From NCBI GenBank assembly GCA_946481585.1, contig CAMLOF010000017.1, positions 1-21,673 of the forward strand: DNA of 21,673 nt. The letters run 5' to 3'. Under the pieces are notes generated by a model. It saw only the letters and a program-made list of their open reading frames with translations. It ran no database searches and had not been told where the DNA came from. This document shows positions 7,591 through 15,092 of the stretch, piece by piece; positions within the stretch are counted from its first letter, which is position 1, and each line of letters opens with the position of its first letter. The translations under genes were made by a program, and so were the position numbers. Source of the stretch: an uncultured Macromonas sp. (GTDB lineage Bacteria; Pseudomonadota; Gammaproteobacteria; Burkholderiales; Burkholderiaceae).

Positions 7591-8259
7591 ATGACACAGT
7601 TCTCTCGCGCCACACTGAGCGCACTGGTACTCGCGCTGGGCTCCGCAGCAGCGCACGCCGAAGTCTCGTTCAACCTGGGCGTCGTTTCGCTCTACAAGTC
7701 CAATGGTTTGGACCAGGACAACCCGAAGGGCAAGGGGTTGCGGCCCGCCGTCCAGGGCGGTATCGACAAGGTGTTCGACAACGGGTTTTACGTTGGAAAC
7801 TGGAACTCGACAGGCCGCTTTGGCGACGCCAACATCGAAATGGACATATATGGAGGTCACCGGGGCAAAGTCACTGAAAACCTGGGTTACGACATCGGCG
7901 TGATCCGCTTCCTCTACCCCGGCAGCGGCGGAGGCTGGAACGGCAACGAGGCCTACGCAGCGCTGACGTGGAACGGCCTCACCTTGAAATACGCGCAAGG
8001 CGTCAGCGGCGTCATCAAAGACTTTGGCCGCCTCAGCTTGGGATACAGCATGCCCCTCGGCGAAAGCTGGACCGCGCAGGCCATCGTGGGCTTTCGCAAC
8101 CGTGAGGCTGGCAACTTCGATGACTACGCCATCGGTCTGACCAAGGATCTGGGCAACGGATTGAGCATGGGTCTGCAACTGTCCGGCACCACGCACAAAG
8201 CAGACCTGGGTGGCGCAGGCGACAACCGTCTGGTTCTCAGTTTGATCAAGGGCTTCTGA
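7591..8259 (+). CDS. TorF-family putative outer-membrane porin (Gcw_chp family)
   Basis: The 222-aa product begins with a clear Sec signal peptide, with probable cleavage after SAAAHA at about residue 23. The mature part alternates polar and hydrophobic residues as in a beta-barrel: FNLGVVSLYKSNGLDQDN, then FYVGNWNSTGRFGDANIEMDIYGG, and a final strand ending in F (LVLSLIKGF), the usual outer-membrane insertion signal. This matches the TorF/Gcw_chp family of putative porins. The ATG at 7591 was preferred over an in-frame ATG ten codons upstream because of the AGGA nine bases before it and because it yields a normal signal peptide. It is divergent from the EutR-like regulator, so it could be co-regulated as an uptake channel, but nothing in the sequence proves that. 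I saw no terminator downstream. Confidence 0.85.
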   Translation: MTQFSRATLSALVLALGSAAAHAEVSFNLGVVSLYKSNGLDQDNPKGKGLRPAVQGGIDKVFDNGFYVGNWNSTGRFGDANIEMDIYGGHRGKVTENLGYDIGVIRFLYPGSGGGWNGNEAYAALTWNGLTLKYAQGVSGVIKDFGRLSLGYSMPLGESWTAQAIVGFRNREAGNFDDYAIGLTKDLGNGLSMGLQLSGTTHKADLGGAGDNRLVLSLIKGF

Positions 8260-8390
8260 GCCGCAGAACACCAAGCCCTCTGCCTGCGCAACCCATGCAT
8301 CACATCGAAACAACGAACCCATCCGCGACGTGATCAGTTGATCTGCCAAAAACGGTTTGTGGCCGCTAGCACATTTGCGCGTATTCCCGG

Positions 8391-8418
8391 TTGCACGCAA
8401 CGCTACAGCGGCCACAAT
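8391..8418 (+). promoter_or_regulatory. Candidate sigma-70 promoter for the 8426 operon, possibly leaderless
   Basis: TTGCAC at 8391-8396 and CACAAT at 8413-8418 are separated by 16 bp, close to the sigma-70 consensus. The expected transcription start is about seven bases beyond the -10 box, at or next to the ATG at 8426, and no Shine-Dalgarno precedes that ATG. The rest of the gap from 8260 shows nothing recognisable. Confidence 0.5.
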
Positions 8419-8425
8419 ACCCGGC

Positions 8426-10087
8426 ATGAATCGGCATGCCGCCCTCACCCACGAACTGCGCAACGCCTCTGCCCTGGTGGTGGACGGCAACCCCGTCTCT
8501 CGCAGCATCCTGGTGTCGCAGTTGCGCGACCTGGGGTTGAAGTCAGTCATGCAAAGCCCGCGCGCCATGGACGCCAGGCGCCAGCTCGAATTCCGCACTT
8601 TCGACATTGTGGTGTGCGAGCAGAACTTTCCCAACGACCTCACCACCGGCCAGGACCTGCTCGACGACCTGCGCCGCTGCGGGCTGCTGCCCTTCGCCAC
8701 CGTGTTCATCATGGTCACGGGCGAAGCCAAGTACTCCAAGGTGGCCGAAGCCGCAGAGTCAGCGCTGGACTCCTACCTGCTCAAACCCTACACCGCCATT
8801 CGGCTGGAAGAACGCATCTTCCAGGCGCGCCAGCGCAAGGTCGCCTTGCGCGACATCTTCACCGCCATCGAATCGCAAGACTTTGGCACTGCGGCGCGCC
8901 TTTGCCTGGAACGCTTCCACGACCGCGGCGACTACTGGCTCTACGCGGCGCGCGTAGGCGCCGAACTGCTGCTGCGCACCGAACAGTACGATGCGGCGCA
9001 AAAGCTCTATGAAGCCGTCATCGCAGCCAAAACGCTGCCCTGGGCCAAGCTGGGCGTGGCCCGCGTGCAACTGGAAACCGGCCACACGCAAAAAGCCGCG
9101 TCCACGCTTGACGGTCTCATCAACGCCGAGCCCGGCTACGCCGACGCCTACGACGTGATGGGGCGTGCGCAAATCGAGCTGGGCAACTTCGAAGCGGCCA
9201 TGCAGTCCTACAAAATGGCCACCGACATGACGCCCGCCTCCATCAGCCGCCTGCAGCGCCTGGGCATGCTGGCTCACTACTGTGGGCAGGGCGACGTGGC
9301 CGACGAGATGCTCTCCCGCGCAGTAAGGCTGGGGCTGGACTCCAAGATGTTCGACGCCCAGTCGCTCGTGCTGCTTGGCTTCATGCGCTTCAACGCTAAC
9401 GACCGCAAGGGCCTGCAACGCTGTGTTGAAGACACAGCGAACATGGTGGAAAAACACCCCACCTCGGCGCGCCTGCGGCGCCTGCTCGACGTGCTCCAGA
9501 TCGCCATGCTGCTGCTCGACGCCCAGGTGGCACGCGTGCTTGAACTGGCGCGCGCCATGATGGGCCAGATCCTCGACGAGGAATTCGACTTTGAAGCCGC
9601 CTGCAACCTGATGACGCTGCTGGGCGTCATGGCGCAGCGTGCCATCCAGATCGACGAAGTCGAAGACAAGGTGACCGTTCTGGGCAGGCGTTTCTGCACC
9701 ACCAAGGCGCTCACCGAACTGCTGGCCCAGGCTGCCAGCGCCCACCCGCCCTACGCTGACAAGCTCACCGCCATGCATGCAGAAGTGCTCGCCATCATCG
9801 AGCACGCCATGCGCCAGAGCCTGGCGGGCAACCCGCGTGCCGCCGTGGTTGAGCTTCTGGCACAAGGCCGCCAGACCTGCAACGCCAAGATCATCGAATC
9901 CGCATGGGGCGTTCTCAAACGCTACGAGGAACGCATAGAAGACGCCGAAGCCCTCTCCACCGAAGTACAGGAACTGCGCAACCGCTACCAGACGCAGGCC
10001 AGCAGGCCCGCCATTGGCGACAAGAACCTGCGCCAGTCAGGCGGCGTGAGCCTGCGGTTGATGGACGCCAAGCCCACCGAGGCATGA
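8426..10087 (+). CDS. Degenerate receiver-domain protein with TPR repeats
   Basis: This 553-aa cytoplasmic protein has an N-terminal response-regulator receiver (about 13-135) and a long helical region with TPR-like repeats (about 145-530; for example GYADAYDVMGRAQIELGNFE). In the receiver, the expected acidic pair reads VVDGNP (D20, then Gly), the phospho-acceptor position is Glu (E65 in FDIVVCEQNFP), and the conserved Thr (T98 in IMVTGE) and Lys (K120 in LLKPY) remain. Family knowledge: Glu at this site cannot be phosphorylated normally and can mimic the phosphorylated state, so it is probably a constitutive or phosphorylation-independent adaptor. The ATG at 8426 was chosen because the upstream in-frame extension would run through the promoter. 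It is followed after 10 nt by the MpaB-like gene. Output partner unknown; TPRs suggest protein-protein contact. Confidence 0.88.
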   Translation: MNRHAALTHELRNASALVVDGNPVSRSILVSQLRDLGLKSVMQSPRAMDARRQLEFRTFDIVVCEQNFPNDLTTGQDLLDDLRRCGLLPFATVFIMVTGEAKYSKVAEAAESALDSYLLKPYTAIRLEERIFQARQRKVALRDIFTAIESQDFGTAARLCLERFHDRGDYWLYAARVGAELLLRTEQYDAAQKLYEAVIAAKTLPWAKLGVARVQLETGHTQKAASTLDGLINAEPGYADAYDVMGRAQIELGNFEAAMQSYKMATDMTPASISRLQRLGMLAHYCGQGDVADEMLSRAVRLGLDSKMFDAQSLVLLGFMRFNANDRKGLQRCVEDTANMVEKHPTSARLRRLLDVLQIAMLLLDAQVARVLELARAMMGQILDEEFDFEAACNLMTLLGVMAQRAIQIDEVEDKVTVLGRRFCTTKALTELLAQAASAHPPYADKLTAMHAEVLAIIEHAMRQSLAGNPRAAVVELLAQGRQTCNAKIIESAWGVLKRYEERIEDAEALSTEVQELRNRYQTQASRPAIGDKNLRQSGGVSLRLMDAKPTEA

Positions 10088-10097
10088 TACGGGCATT

Positions 10098-11498
10098 GTG
10101 AACACAGATATTCCAGACAACCTTCAACTTGAGGCCGACCCGCTGGCCGACGCCATCGTCGCTCGCATCGTCGGGCCCGGACACCCTCACCCCTGGACCC
10201 CAGACGCACCGCCCTGGCGCCGCATAGCCAAGGCCAACCGCCTGATGGCGCAGTGGAGCGACAACGCCAGCTTGGCAAACCCCTGCCAACCCGATGGCAA
10301 CGGCGATGAAGACCTTGACATTGCCAATGCCCTCAACGACTACGTACAAGCCGCTCGCGACCTGCCCGCCTGGGCTGACCACGACAAGATTCGCCAAGCC
10401 GAAGACGTCTTCCTCAACCACAGCGTGCTTTCCTGCACGCTGCTCTTCTGCGCCAGCCTGCCGCAGTGCTATGTGATCCCCGACCTTGCACTCGTCCTGC
10501 ACACCGCTGGCCAGCTGGAGGCCCACACCGAGCACCGCATCCGCTCCACGGCGGCCATGATCTTCCCGGTCATGTTTCCTGGCGGTCTGACCAGCGCCAA
10601 GGGCACGGGCATCGTTCAGATCCTCAAGGTCCGGCTCATCCATGCCACCATTCGCCACCTGATTCTGCGTGGAACGCCCGAGCAAGCCGTGGCGCCTGGC
10701 GCAGCGGCCACCCGCCCTGCACTGCCTTTGCCCAGCCGCGCCACCGGCTTGCACCAGGCCATGTACCACAGCGGTTGGGACGTGGCACGCCTTGGTCTGC
10801 CCTGCAACCAGGAAGAACAGGCCTACACCCTGCTCACCTTCAGCCACATTTTTCTGCGGGGCATGCGCCAGCTGGGTGTGGGCCTGTCGACCGAAGAGGA
10901 AGAAGCCTACCTGCACACGTGGAACGTGGCCGGGCACGTGCTGGGCATCCAGCCCACCCTGATGGCTCGCAGCATGGAGCAGGGGCAAGTACTGTTTTCG
11001 TCCATGCAGGCAGACGGCATCACCCATCCGGTTCAACCCGACCCGCGCCCGGCTCTCACCGAGGCACTCATGCAAACCATGGCCAACGCCATTCCCTTGT
11101 CCCTCATCCGCCCGTGGCCCCGGCTGCTCACACGCTGGCTGTGCGGCGCCGTCACCGTCCGGGCCTTGTCGCTCAAGTCGCAAGCCCCTTGGTACTCCCA
11201 GGGCCTGTTCTGGCTGGTACTCGTGCTCTGCCGGGGCATCGACGCCATCGCCCGGCTGGTGTGGCCCCGCTTTTCCCTCTCCGCCGCCCTCACCCGCGTG
11301 ATAGGACGCCAGCTCATGGCCCAACTGCTGCTGAGCGAGACCCGTCCCCTCAACCTGCCTGAACATCTGATTCATCAAATGAAGGCGGCCGTCTCACCGG
11401 ATACCCCAGCGCCTCACGTCCCGGCCTGGCTGCACGCCATCGAACGCAAATTGGCTCCCCGGCCCGCCACAGCCAACATCACTTCGCCAGCAACGTGA
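10098..11498 (+). CDS. MpaB-type oxygenase (DUF2236, latex-clearing-protein relative)
   Basis: The 466-aa product belongs to the DUF2236/oxygenase MpaB family, which includes the b-type haem rubber oxygenase Lcp. The region HRIRSTAAMIFPVMFPGG (146-163) holds R147 and T151, spaced like the Lcp active-site Arg and Thr. KVRLIHATIRHLIL (177-190) holds H182, a good candidate axial haem ligand. HTWNVAGHVLGIQP (273-286) is also family-typical. A hydrophobic stretch near 370-390 may contact a membrane; there is no signal peptide. The start is the GTG at 10098, 10 nt after the receiver-TPR gene and without a strong Shine-Dalgarno. Its TGA overlaps the next GTG by four bases, so it is translated with the diguanylate cyclase. 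Substrate unknown. Haem binding is inferred from the family. Confidence 0.85.
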   Translation: MNTDIPDNLQLEADPLADAIVARIVGPGHPHPWTPDAPPWRRIAKANRLMAQWSDNASLANPCQPDGNGDEDLDIANALNDYVQAARDLPAWADHDKIRQAEDVFLNHSVLSCTLLFCASLPQCYVIPDLALVLHTAGQLEAHTEHRIRSTAAMIFPVMFPGGLTSAKGTGIVQILKVRLIHATIRHLILRGTPEQAVAPGAAATRPALPLPSRATGLHQAMYHSGWDVARLGLPCNQEEQAYTLLTFSHIFLRGMRQLGVGLSTEEEEAYLHTWNVAGHVLGIQPTLMARSMEQGQVLFSSMQADGITHPVQPDPRPALTEALMQTMANAIPLSLIRPWPRLLTRWLCGAVTVRALSLKSQAPWYSQGLFWLVLVLCRGIDAIARLVWPRFSLSAALTRVIGRQLMAQLLLSETRPLNLPEHLIHQMKAAVSPDTPAPHVPAWLHAIERKLAPRPATANITSPAT

Positions 11499-13261
11499 TC
11501 TTCCCGCCCAGGTTGCCCAAGCCGGTGCGGCTCACCTCTTGGTGCGCCGGTCTGCTGCTGTTCGTGCTCTGTCTGGTGGCGCGCGCCACGCAGCCAACGC
11601 TACCACTGAACGACGCCACCCCGCGCATCGACGCCTGGCCGTCACTCACCTGGCTGGTGGAAACCGGCAACCCACACTCCCCCACCGAGGCTTACGCGCG
11701 ACGCGAACAATTCAACACGCCCGCAGGCCCCAGGTTGACGCTGGGCATGCAAAAGCGCCCTTACTGGCTGCACCTGCCGCTGAACGTGCTGGCAAGCTCC
11801 GACGGCCGCTGGGTGCTCGACATCGATCACCCGCCCCTTCTTCAACTCGACGCATACGTTCTGCTCAAAGGGCAAGTCGTCCAGCATGAATCCCTGGGCA
11901 GCCTGCGCCCCGGCGCCAACAGGGAACTCCGCACCCTGTCGCACGCCGTCACGCTGCAGCTCCAACCCGGCCAGAGCTATGACTTGCTGATCCGCGTGGA
12001 AACGACCAGCGCGTCCATCCTCCCCATCACGCTGCAAAAGCCCGCCTCCCTGCTCAACCAGGCCCTGGGCGAACAAATGCTGCAGGGCATGTTGCTGGGC
12101 TTGGCGCTGTGCCTGCTGGCCTACAGTCTGTTGCAGTGGTTCAGCCTGCGTGACCCACTTTTCCTCTGGTACGTGCTCATGACGGGCGGGAGCGTCTGGT
12201 TCGCAGCCTACTTCCACGGCGTCGGTTCGCAGCTCCTCTGGAGCGACAGCCCATGGCTCGCCCGTCACTCCGGCGGTCTCTCTGCCATGGTGGCCACGTG
12301 CGGTGGGTTTCTTTTCATCAGCGAAATTCTTCACTCCCGCCAGCCCCTTGCGTGGCGGCTCAAACTCATGCGGGGCGGCGCCGTACTGGCGTGCCTGCTT
12401 GCCCTGGCCTACGGGCTCGACGCCTTCGACAGCCGTGCCATGGTTGCCATCGTCACCGTGCTTGGGCCGGTCCCCGCACTGATAGGCATACCCGGTGCCT
12501 GGCATCTGGCAAGGCGGCGCGACCCCATGGGCGCCACACTGCTCGTCGCCTGGGCGGTGTACTTCGCATCCGTCTTGGTGTCAGCCAGCATCATCCAGGG
12601 CAGGATGCCCATCAACTTCTGGACGCAGCACGCCCTCCAGTTCGGTGCCACGCTGGACATGCTCCTGTTCATGCACGTGCTGGGCCTGCGGTCCAAGGCC
12701 ATGCAACAGGCGGCTGCCGCTGCCCATCAGGAACGCGACCGCATGCGTTCCCTGGCCTACAACGACCCGCTCACCGGGCTGCCCAACCGGCGCGGCCTGC
12801 ACCTGGCGCTCACCCATGCGCTGACGCAGTGCAACCCGCAACGCCCCCTGGCCGTGTACCTGCTGGACCTGGACGGTTTCAAACCCGTGAACGACCGGTA
12901 CGGGCACGACGTGGGAGATGAACTCCTCGTCGCGGTCACCCGCAGGCTGCAAGACCACCTGCGCCAGGCCGACCTGGTGGCACGCCTGGGTGGCGACGAA
13001 TTCGTCGTCGTGGCACAAGTTCACTCCGGTCAACAAGCGCACGATCTGGGCCAAAAACTGCTGGAGGCGTATCGCCTGCCATTCACCATCGGCCCAGACC
13101 TCCAGGTCACCGTCGGCCTGACCATAGGCTACGCCATGGCCCCGCAAGACGGCACCGATGGCATGGAACTGCTGCGACTGGCAGATGCCGCCATGTACGC
13201 AGGCAAGCAGAGCGGCAAGTTCTGCCTGCGCCGCTGCACCAGCGCCATCAGCCCCGCGTGA
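11495..13261 (+). CDS. 7TM-DISM diguanylate cyclase
   Basis: This 588-aa inner-membrane enzyme makes cyclic di-GMP from two GTP. An N-terminal signal or anchor (about 12-31) precedes a periplasmic 7TMR-DISMED2-like beta domain (about 45-180). Seven transmembrane segments follow (about 195-397), and then a GGDEF domain from NDPLTGLPNRRG (423-434). The active site is intact: LLDLDGF at 456-462 and GGDEF at 499-503. An allosteric I-site RxxD (R490 to D493) sits five residues before it, so product inhibition is expected. The GTG at 11495 overlaps the TGA of the oxygenase gene (GTGA). The periplasmic sensory domain probably binds a small molecule or carbohydrate, which is family-based inference. 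It is the last gene of the operon starting at 8426. Confidence 0.93.
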   Translation: MIFPPRLPKPVRLTSWCAGLLLFVLCLVARATQPTLPLNDATPRIDAWPSLTWLVETGNPHSPTEAYARREQFNTPAGPRLTLGMQKRPYWLHLPLNVLASSDGRWVLDIDHPPLLQLDAYVLLKGQVVQHESLGSLRPGANRELRTLSHAVTLQLQPGQSYDLLIRVETTSASILPITLQKPASLLNQALGEQMLQGMLLGLALCLLAYSLLQWFSLRDPLFLWYVLMTGGSVWFAAYFHGVGSQLLWSDSPWLARHSGGLSAMVATCGGFLFISEILHSRQPLAWRLKLMRGGAVLACLLALAYGLDAFDSRAMVAIVTVLGPVPALIGIPGAWHLARRRDPMGATLLVAWAVYFASVLVSASIIQGRMPINFWTQHALQFGATLDMLLFMHVLGLRSKAMQQAAAAAHQERDRMRSLAYNDPLTGLPNRRGLHLALTHALTQCNPQRPLAVYLLDLDGFKPVNDRYGHDVGDELLVAVTRRLQDHLRQADLVARLGGDEFVVVAQVHSGQQAHDLGQKLLEAYRLPFTIGPDLQVTVGLTIGYAMAPQDGTDGMELLRLADAAMYAGKQSGKFCLRRCTSAISPA

Positions 13262-13278
13262 TTTTTTTGGCTCCGGAT

Positions 13279-13304
13279 GGAATAAACCTCGCCCCACCCG
13301 TGTT
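13279..13304 (+). promoter_or_regulatory. Candidate ECF-type promoter upstream of the COG4315-sigma-anti-sigma genes
   Basis: GGAAT (13279-13283) is followed after 15 bp by CGT (13299-13301), the general layout of ECF sigma promoters (GGAA-type -35, CGT-type -10). It lies 45-70 bp before the lipoprotein start. Autoregulation by the downstream ECF sigma factor would be typical. No second copy was found for comparison. Confidence 0.35.
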
Positions 13305-13348
13305 TACGTAGGGCAAGCCTGTTTATCCTCAACCTCTGGAGCCCAACC

Positions 13349-13744
13349 ATGAACCGCCGTCCGTTTCTCCGCTTCCTGATGCCCGCCGCCCTGCTCGTAG
13401 CCACCTTGGGCGCTGGGTGTGCCAGCATGAACATGCCCGCCTCCGTCAAGGTCAGCGACGGCGTGCTGACCGGCGCCAACGGCATGACGCTCTACACCTT
13501 TGACCGCGACGCGGCTGGCAGCGGCAAGAGCGTCTGCAACGGTGCATGCGCCACCAACTGGCCCCCGCTGCTGGCTGGCGACAGCACCCAGGCAGGCGGC
13601 GACTTCTCCATCGTCGTGCGTGACGACGGCCAGAAACAAATCGCCCACAAGGGCAAGCCCTTGTACTTCTGGGTGAAGGACGCCAAGCCCGGCGACCGCA
13701 CTGGCGACGGCGTCAACAACGCCTGGCGCCTGGCCAGGCCCTGA
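13349..13744 (+). CDS. COG4315-type secreted lipoprotein
   Basis: The 131-aa product has a basic N-terminus, a hydrophobic segment and a lipobox-like GAGC with Cys24, so it is probably a lipoprotein. The mature part has the family's two aromatic repeats, LYTFDRD (48-54) and LYFWVKD (105-111). It also has the Cys pair in SVCNGACATNWPP (C63, C67). This family (COG4315, Yx(F/W)xxD motif) has no firmly known function. It precedes an ECF sigma factor by 15 nt and probably shares its transcript, a neighbourhood consistent with an envelope or oxidative stress response (inference). The ATG at 13349 gives a normal signal peptide. Confidence 0.88.
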   Translation: MNRRPFLRFLMPAALLVATLGAGCASMNMPASVKVSDGVLTGANGMTLYTFDRDAAGSGKSVCNGACATNWPPLLAGDSTQAGGDFSIVVRDDGQKQIAHKGKPLYFWVKDAKPGDRTGDGVNNAWRLARP

Positions 13745-13759
13745 GCAGGATCGGCACGC

Positions 13760-14281
13760 GTGGGCATCGAAAGCGCATTGCCCCACATCCCCCGGTTGCG
13801 CCGCTATGCCCGGCTGCTGACCGGCGACGCCACGCGTGCCGACGACCTGGTGCAAGACACGCTGGAGCGCGCCTGCCGCAAATGGAGCCTGTGGCAACCG
13901 CGTGCCGACGGCGGTGGCCTGCGCGGCTGGCTGTTCTCGCTCATGCACAACCTGTACCTGAACCAGGTCCGCGACCATGGGCGCGACGACGCCCATGAAG
14001 AACTCGACGAGTGGACCGAACCGGCCCACGATCCCCTGTCACATGTACCCGAACGGCTGGACCTGGAACGCGCACTGGCCCGGCTTGCGCCTGCAGCGCG
14101 CCAGGTCGTTCTGCTGATCTGCGTCGAAGAAATGAGCTATGCCGAGGCGGCGCAGGTGCTCGGCGTGCCCACGGGTACGGTCATGTCTCGCCTCTCGCGG
14201 GCGCGCGAGCAGCTGCGCATGCTCATGACTGGCGAACCACAAGCGCCTGCGCACACCGCCGCCCTCAAAGTGGTTCGATGA
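13760..14281 (+). CDS. ECF-family RNA polymerase sigma factor
   Basis: The 173-aa protein has the two-domain layout of group IV sigma factors. Region 2 runs from about residue 12 to 75 (RYARLLTGDATRADDLVQDT and GWLFSLMHNLYLNQVRD). Region 4 is at about 112-158 (LAPAARQVVLLICVEEMSY, then AEAAQVLGVPTGTVMSRLSR). The start is a GTG at 13760 with AGGA nine bases upstream; an ATG start would remove part of region 2. The stop codon lies 13 nt before the anti-sigma start. It should direct transcription of its own operon and an unknown regulon when released by the anti-sigma factor. Confidence 0.94.
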   Translation: MGIESALPHIPRLRRYARLLTGDATRADDLVQDTLERACRKWSLWQPRADGGGLRGWLFSLMHNLYLNQVRDHGRDDAHEELDEWTEPAHDPLSHVPERLDLERALARLAPAARQVVLLICVEEMSYAEAAQVLGVPTGTVMSRLSRAREQLRMLMTGEPQAPAHTAALKVVR

Positions 14282-14294
14282 AACGGCCCCCGAA

Positions 14295-15092
14295 ATGAAA
14301 CCCCAGCCCCCCTCCAACGTACAGGAAGCCGAGCTGCACGCCTGGGTTGACGGGCAATTGCCCCCGGACCGGGTGGAAGCCGTCACAAGCTGGCTGTTGC
14401 AGCACCCTGAAGATGCCGAGCGTGTACGCGCATGGCAGGCGCAGCGCCAAGCCTTGCAAGGGCTGGAGCGCGCCGTGCTCGACGAGCCCATCCCAATGGC
14501 GCTGGCCCGCGCCGTACGCCCACGCAGTGCCTGGCAACGCTGGGCCGCCGCGCCCTGGGCACAGGGCATCGCCGCAGGCCTGCTGCTGGCGGTGGGTTTC
14601 GGCCTGGGCTGGCAATTGCACCCATCGGGGGTGTCAGTGGCGGCCAACGGCGTTCCCGGTTTCGTGCGCGAGGCACGCGTCGCCCACGTTGTTTACGTGC
14701 CCGAAAAGCGCCACCCAGTGGAAGTGGATGCCGACCAGCAGGCGCATCTGGTGCAGTGGCTTTCGCGCCGCCTGGGCACCCCATTGAAAGCCCCCGTGCT
14801 GGACGCACAAGGCTTCCACCTCGTAGGCGGGCGACTGCTGCCCGGCGAGGCCGGCCAGGCGCGCGCCCTCTTCATGTACGAAGACGCCCAGGGCGCCCGT
14901 GTCACCCTGCACGTGTCTACACTCGACACCGCACCGGGCGAAGCCGTGGGCGAATTCCGCTTCGCCCGCTGGGGCGACACACAAACCTTCTACTGGGTCC
15001 AGGGCACGCTCGGCTACGCCCTCAGCGGCCAACTGCCCCGCAACCGCCTGGCCGAACTGGCCAGCACGGCGCACCCGCAACTCATGCCCTGA
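14295..15092 (+). CDS. Transmembrane anti-sigma factor
   Basis: The 265-aa product begins with a short cytoplasmic anti-sigma segment (ELHAWVDGQLPPDRVEAV at 13-30, the usual 'lxayvDGeL' pattern). One transmembrane helix follows at about 88-108, and then a periplasmic domain of about 155 residues. The Zn-binding HxxxCxxC of ZAS-type anti-sigma factors is absent. It lies directly after the ECF sigma gene and most likely holds that factor at the membrane until a periplasmic signal acts. Its last 11 bases overlap the 3' end of the convergent xdhC gene. The signal is unknown. Confidence 0.88.
   Translation: MKPQPPSNVQEAELHAWVDGQLPPDRVEAVTSWLLQHPEDAERVRAWQAQRQALQGLERAVLDEPIPMALARAVRPRSAWQRWAAAPWAQGIAAGLLLAVGFGLGWQLHPSGVSVAANGVPGFVREARVAHVVYVPEKRHPVEVDADQQAHLVQWLSRRLGTPLKAPVLDAQGFHLVGGRLLPGEAGQARALFMYEDAQGARVTLHVSTLDTAPGEAVGEFRFARWGDTQTFYWVQGTLGYALSGQLPRNRLAELASTAHPQLMP

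Noticed and set aside
7570..8739. A 389-codon minus-strand frame opposite the TorF-like gene and the receiver-TPR start.
   Set aside because: No family features; the plus strand has a signal peptide, beta-barrel pattern and ribosome-binding site.
13262..13270. Run of seven T just after the diguanylate cyclase stop, as a terminator.
   Set aside because: No hairpin directly precedes it; the nearest short inverted repeat is about 20 bases upstream.
14278..14298. ATG overlapping the sigma-factor stop (ATGA) as a possible anti-sigma start.
   Set aside because: That frame stops after six codons. The true anti-sigma start is the ATG at 14295.
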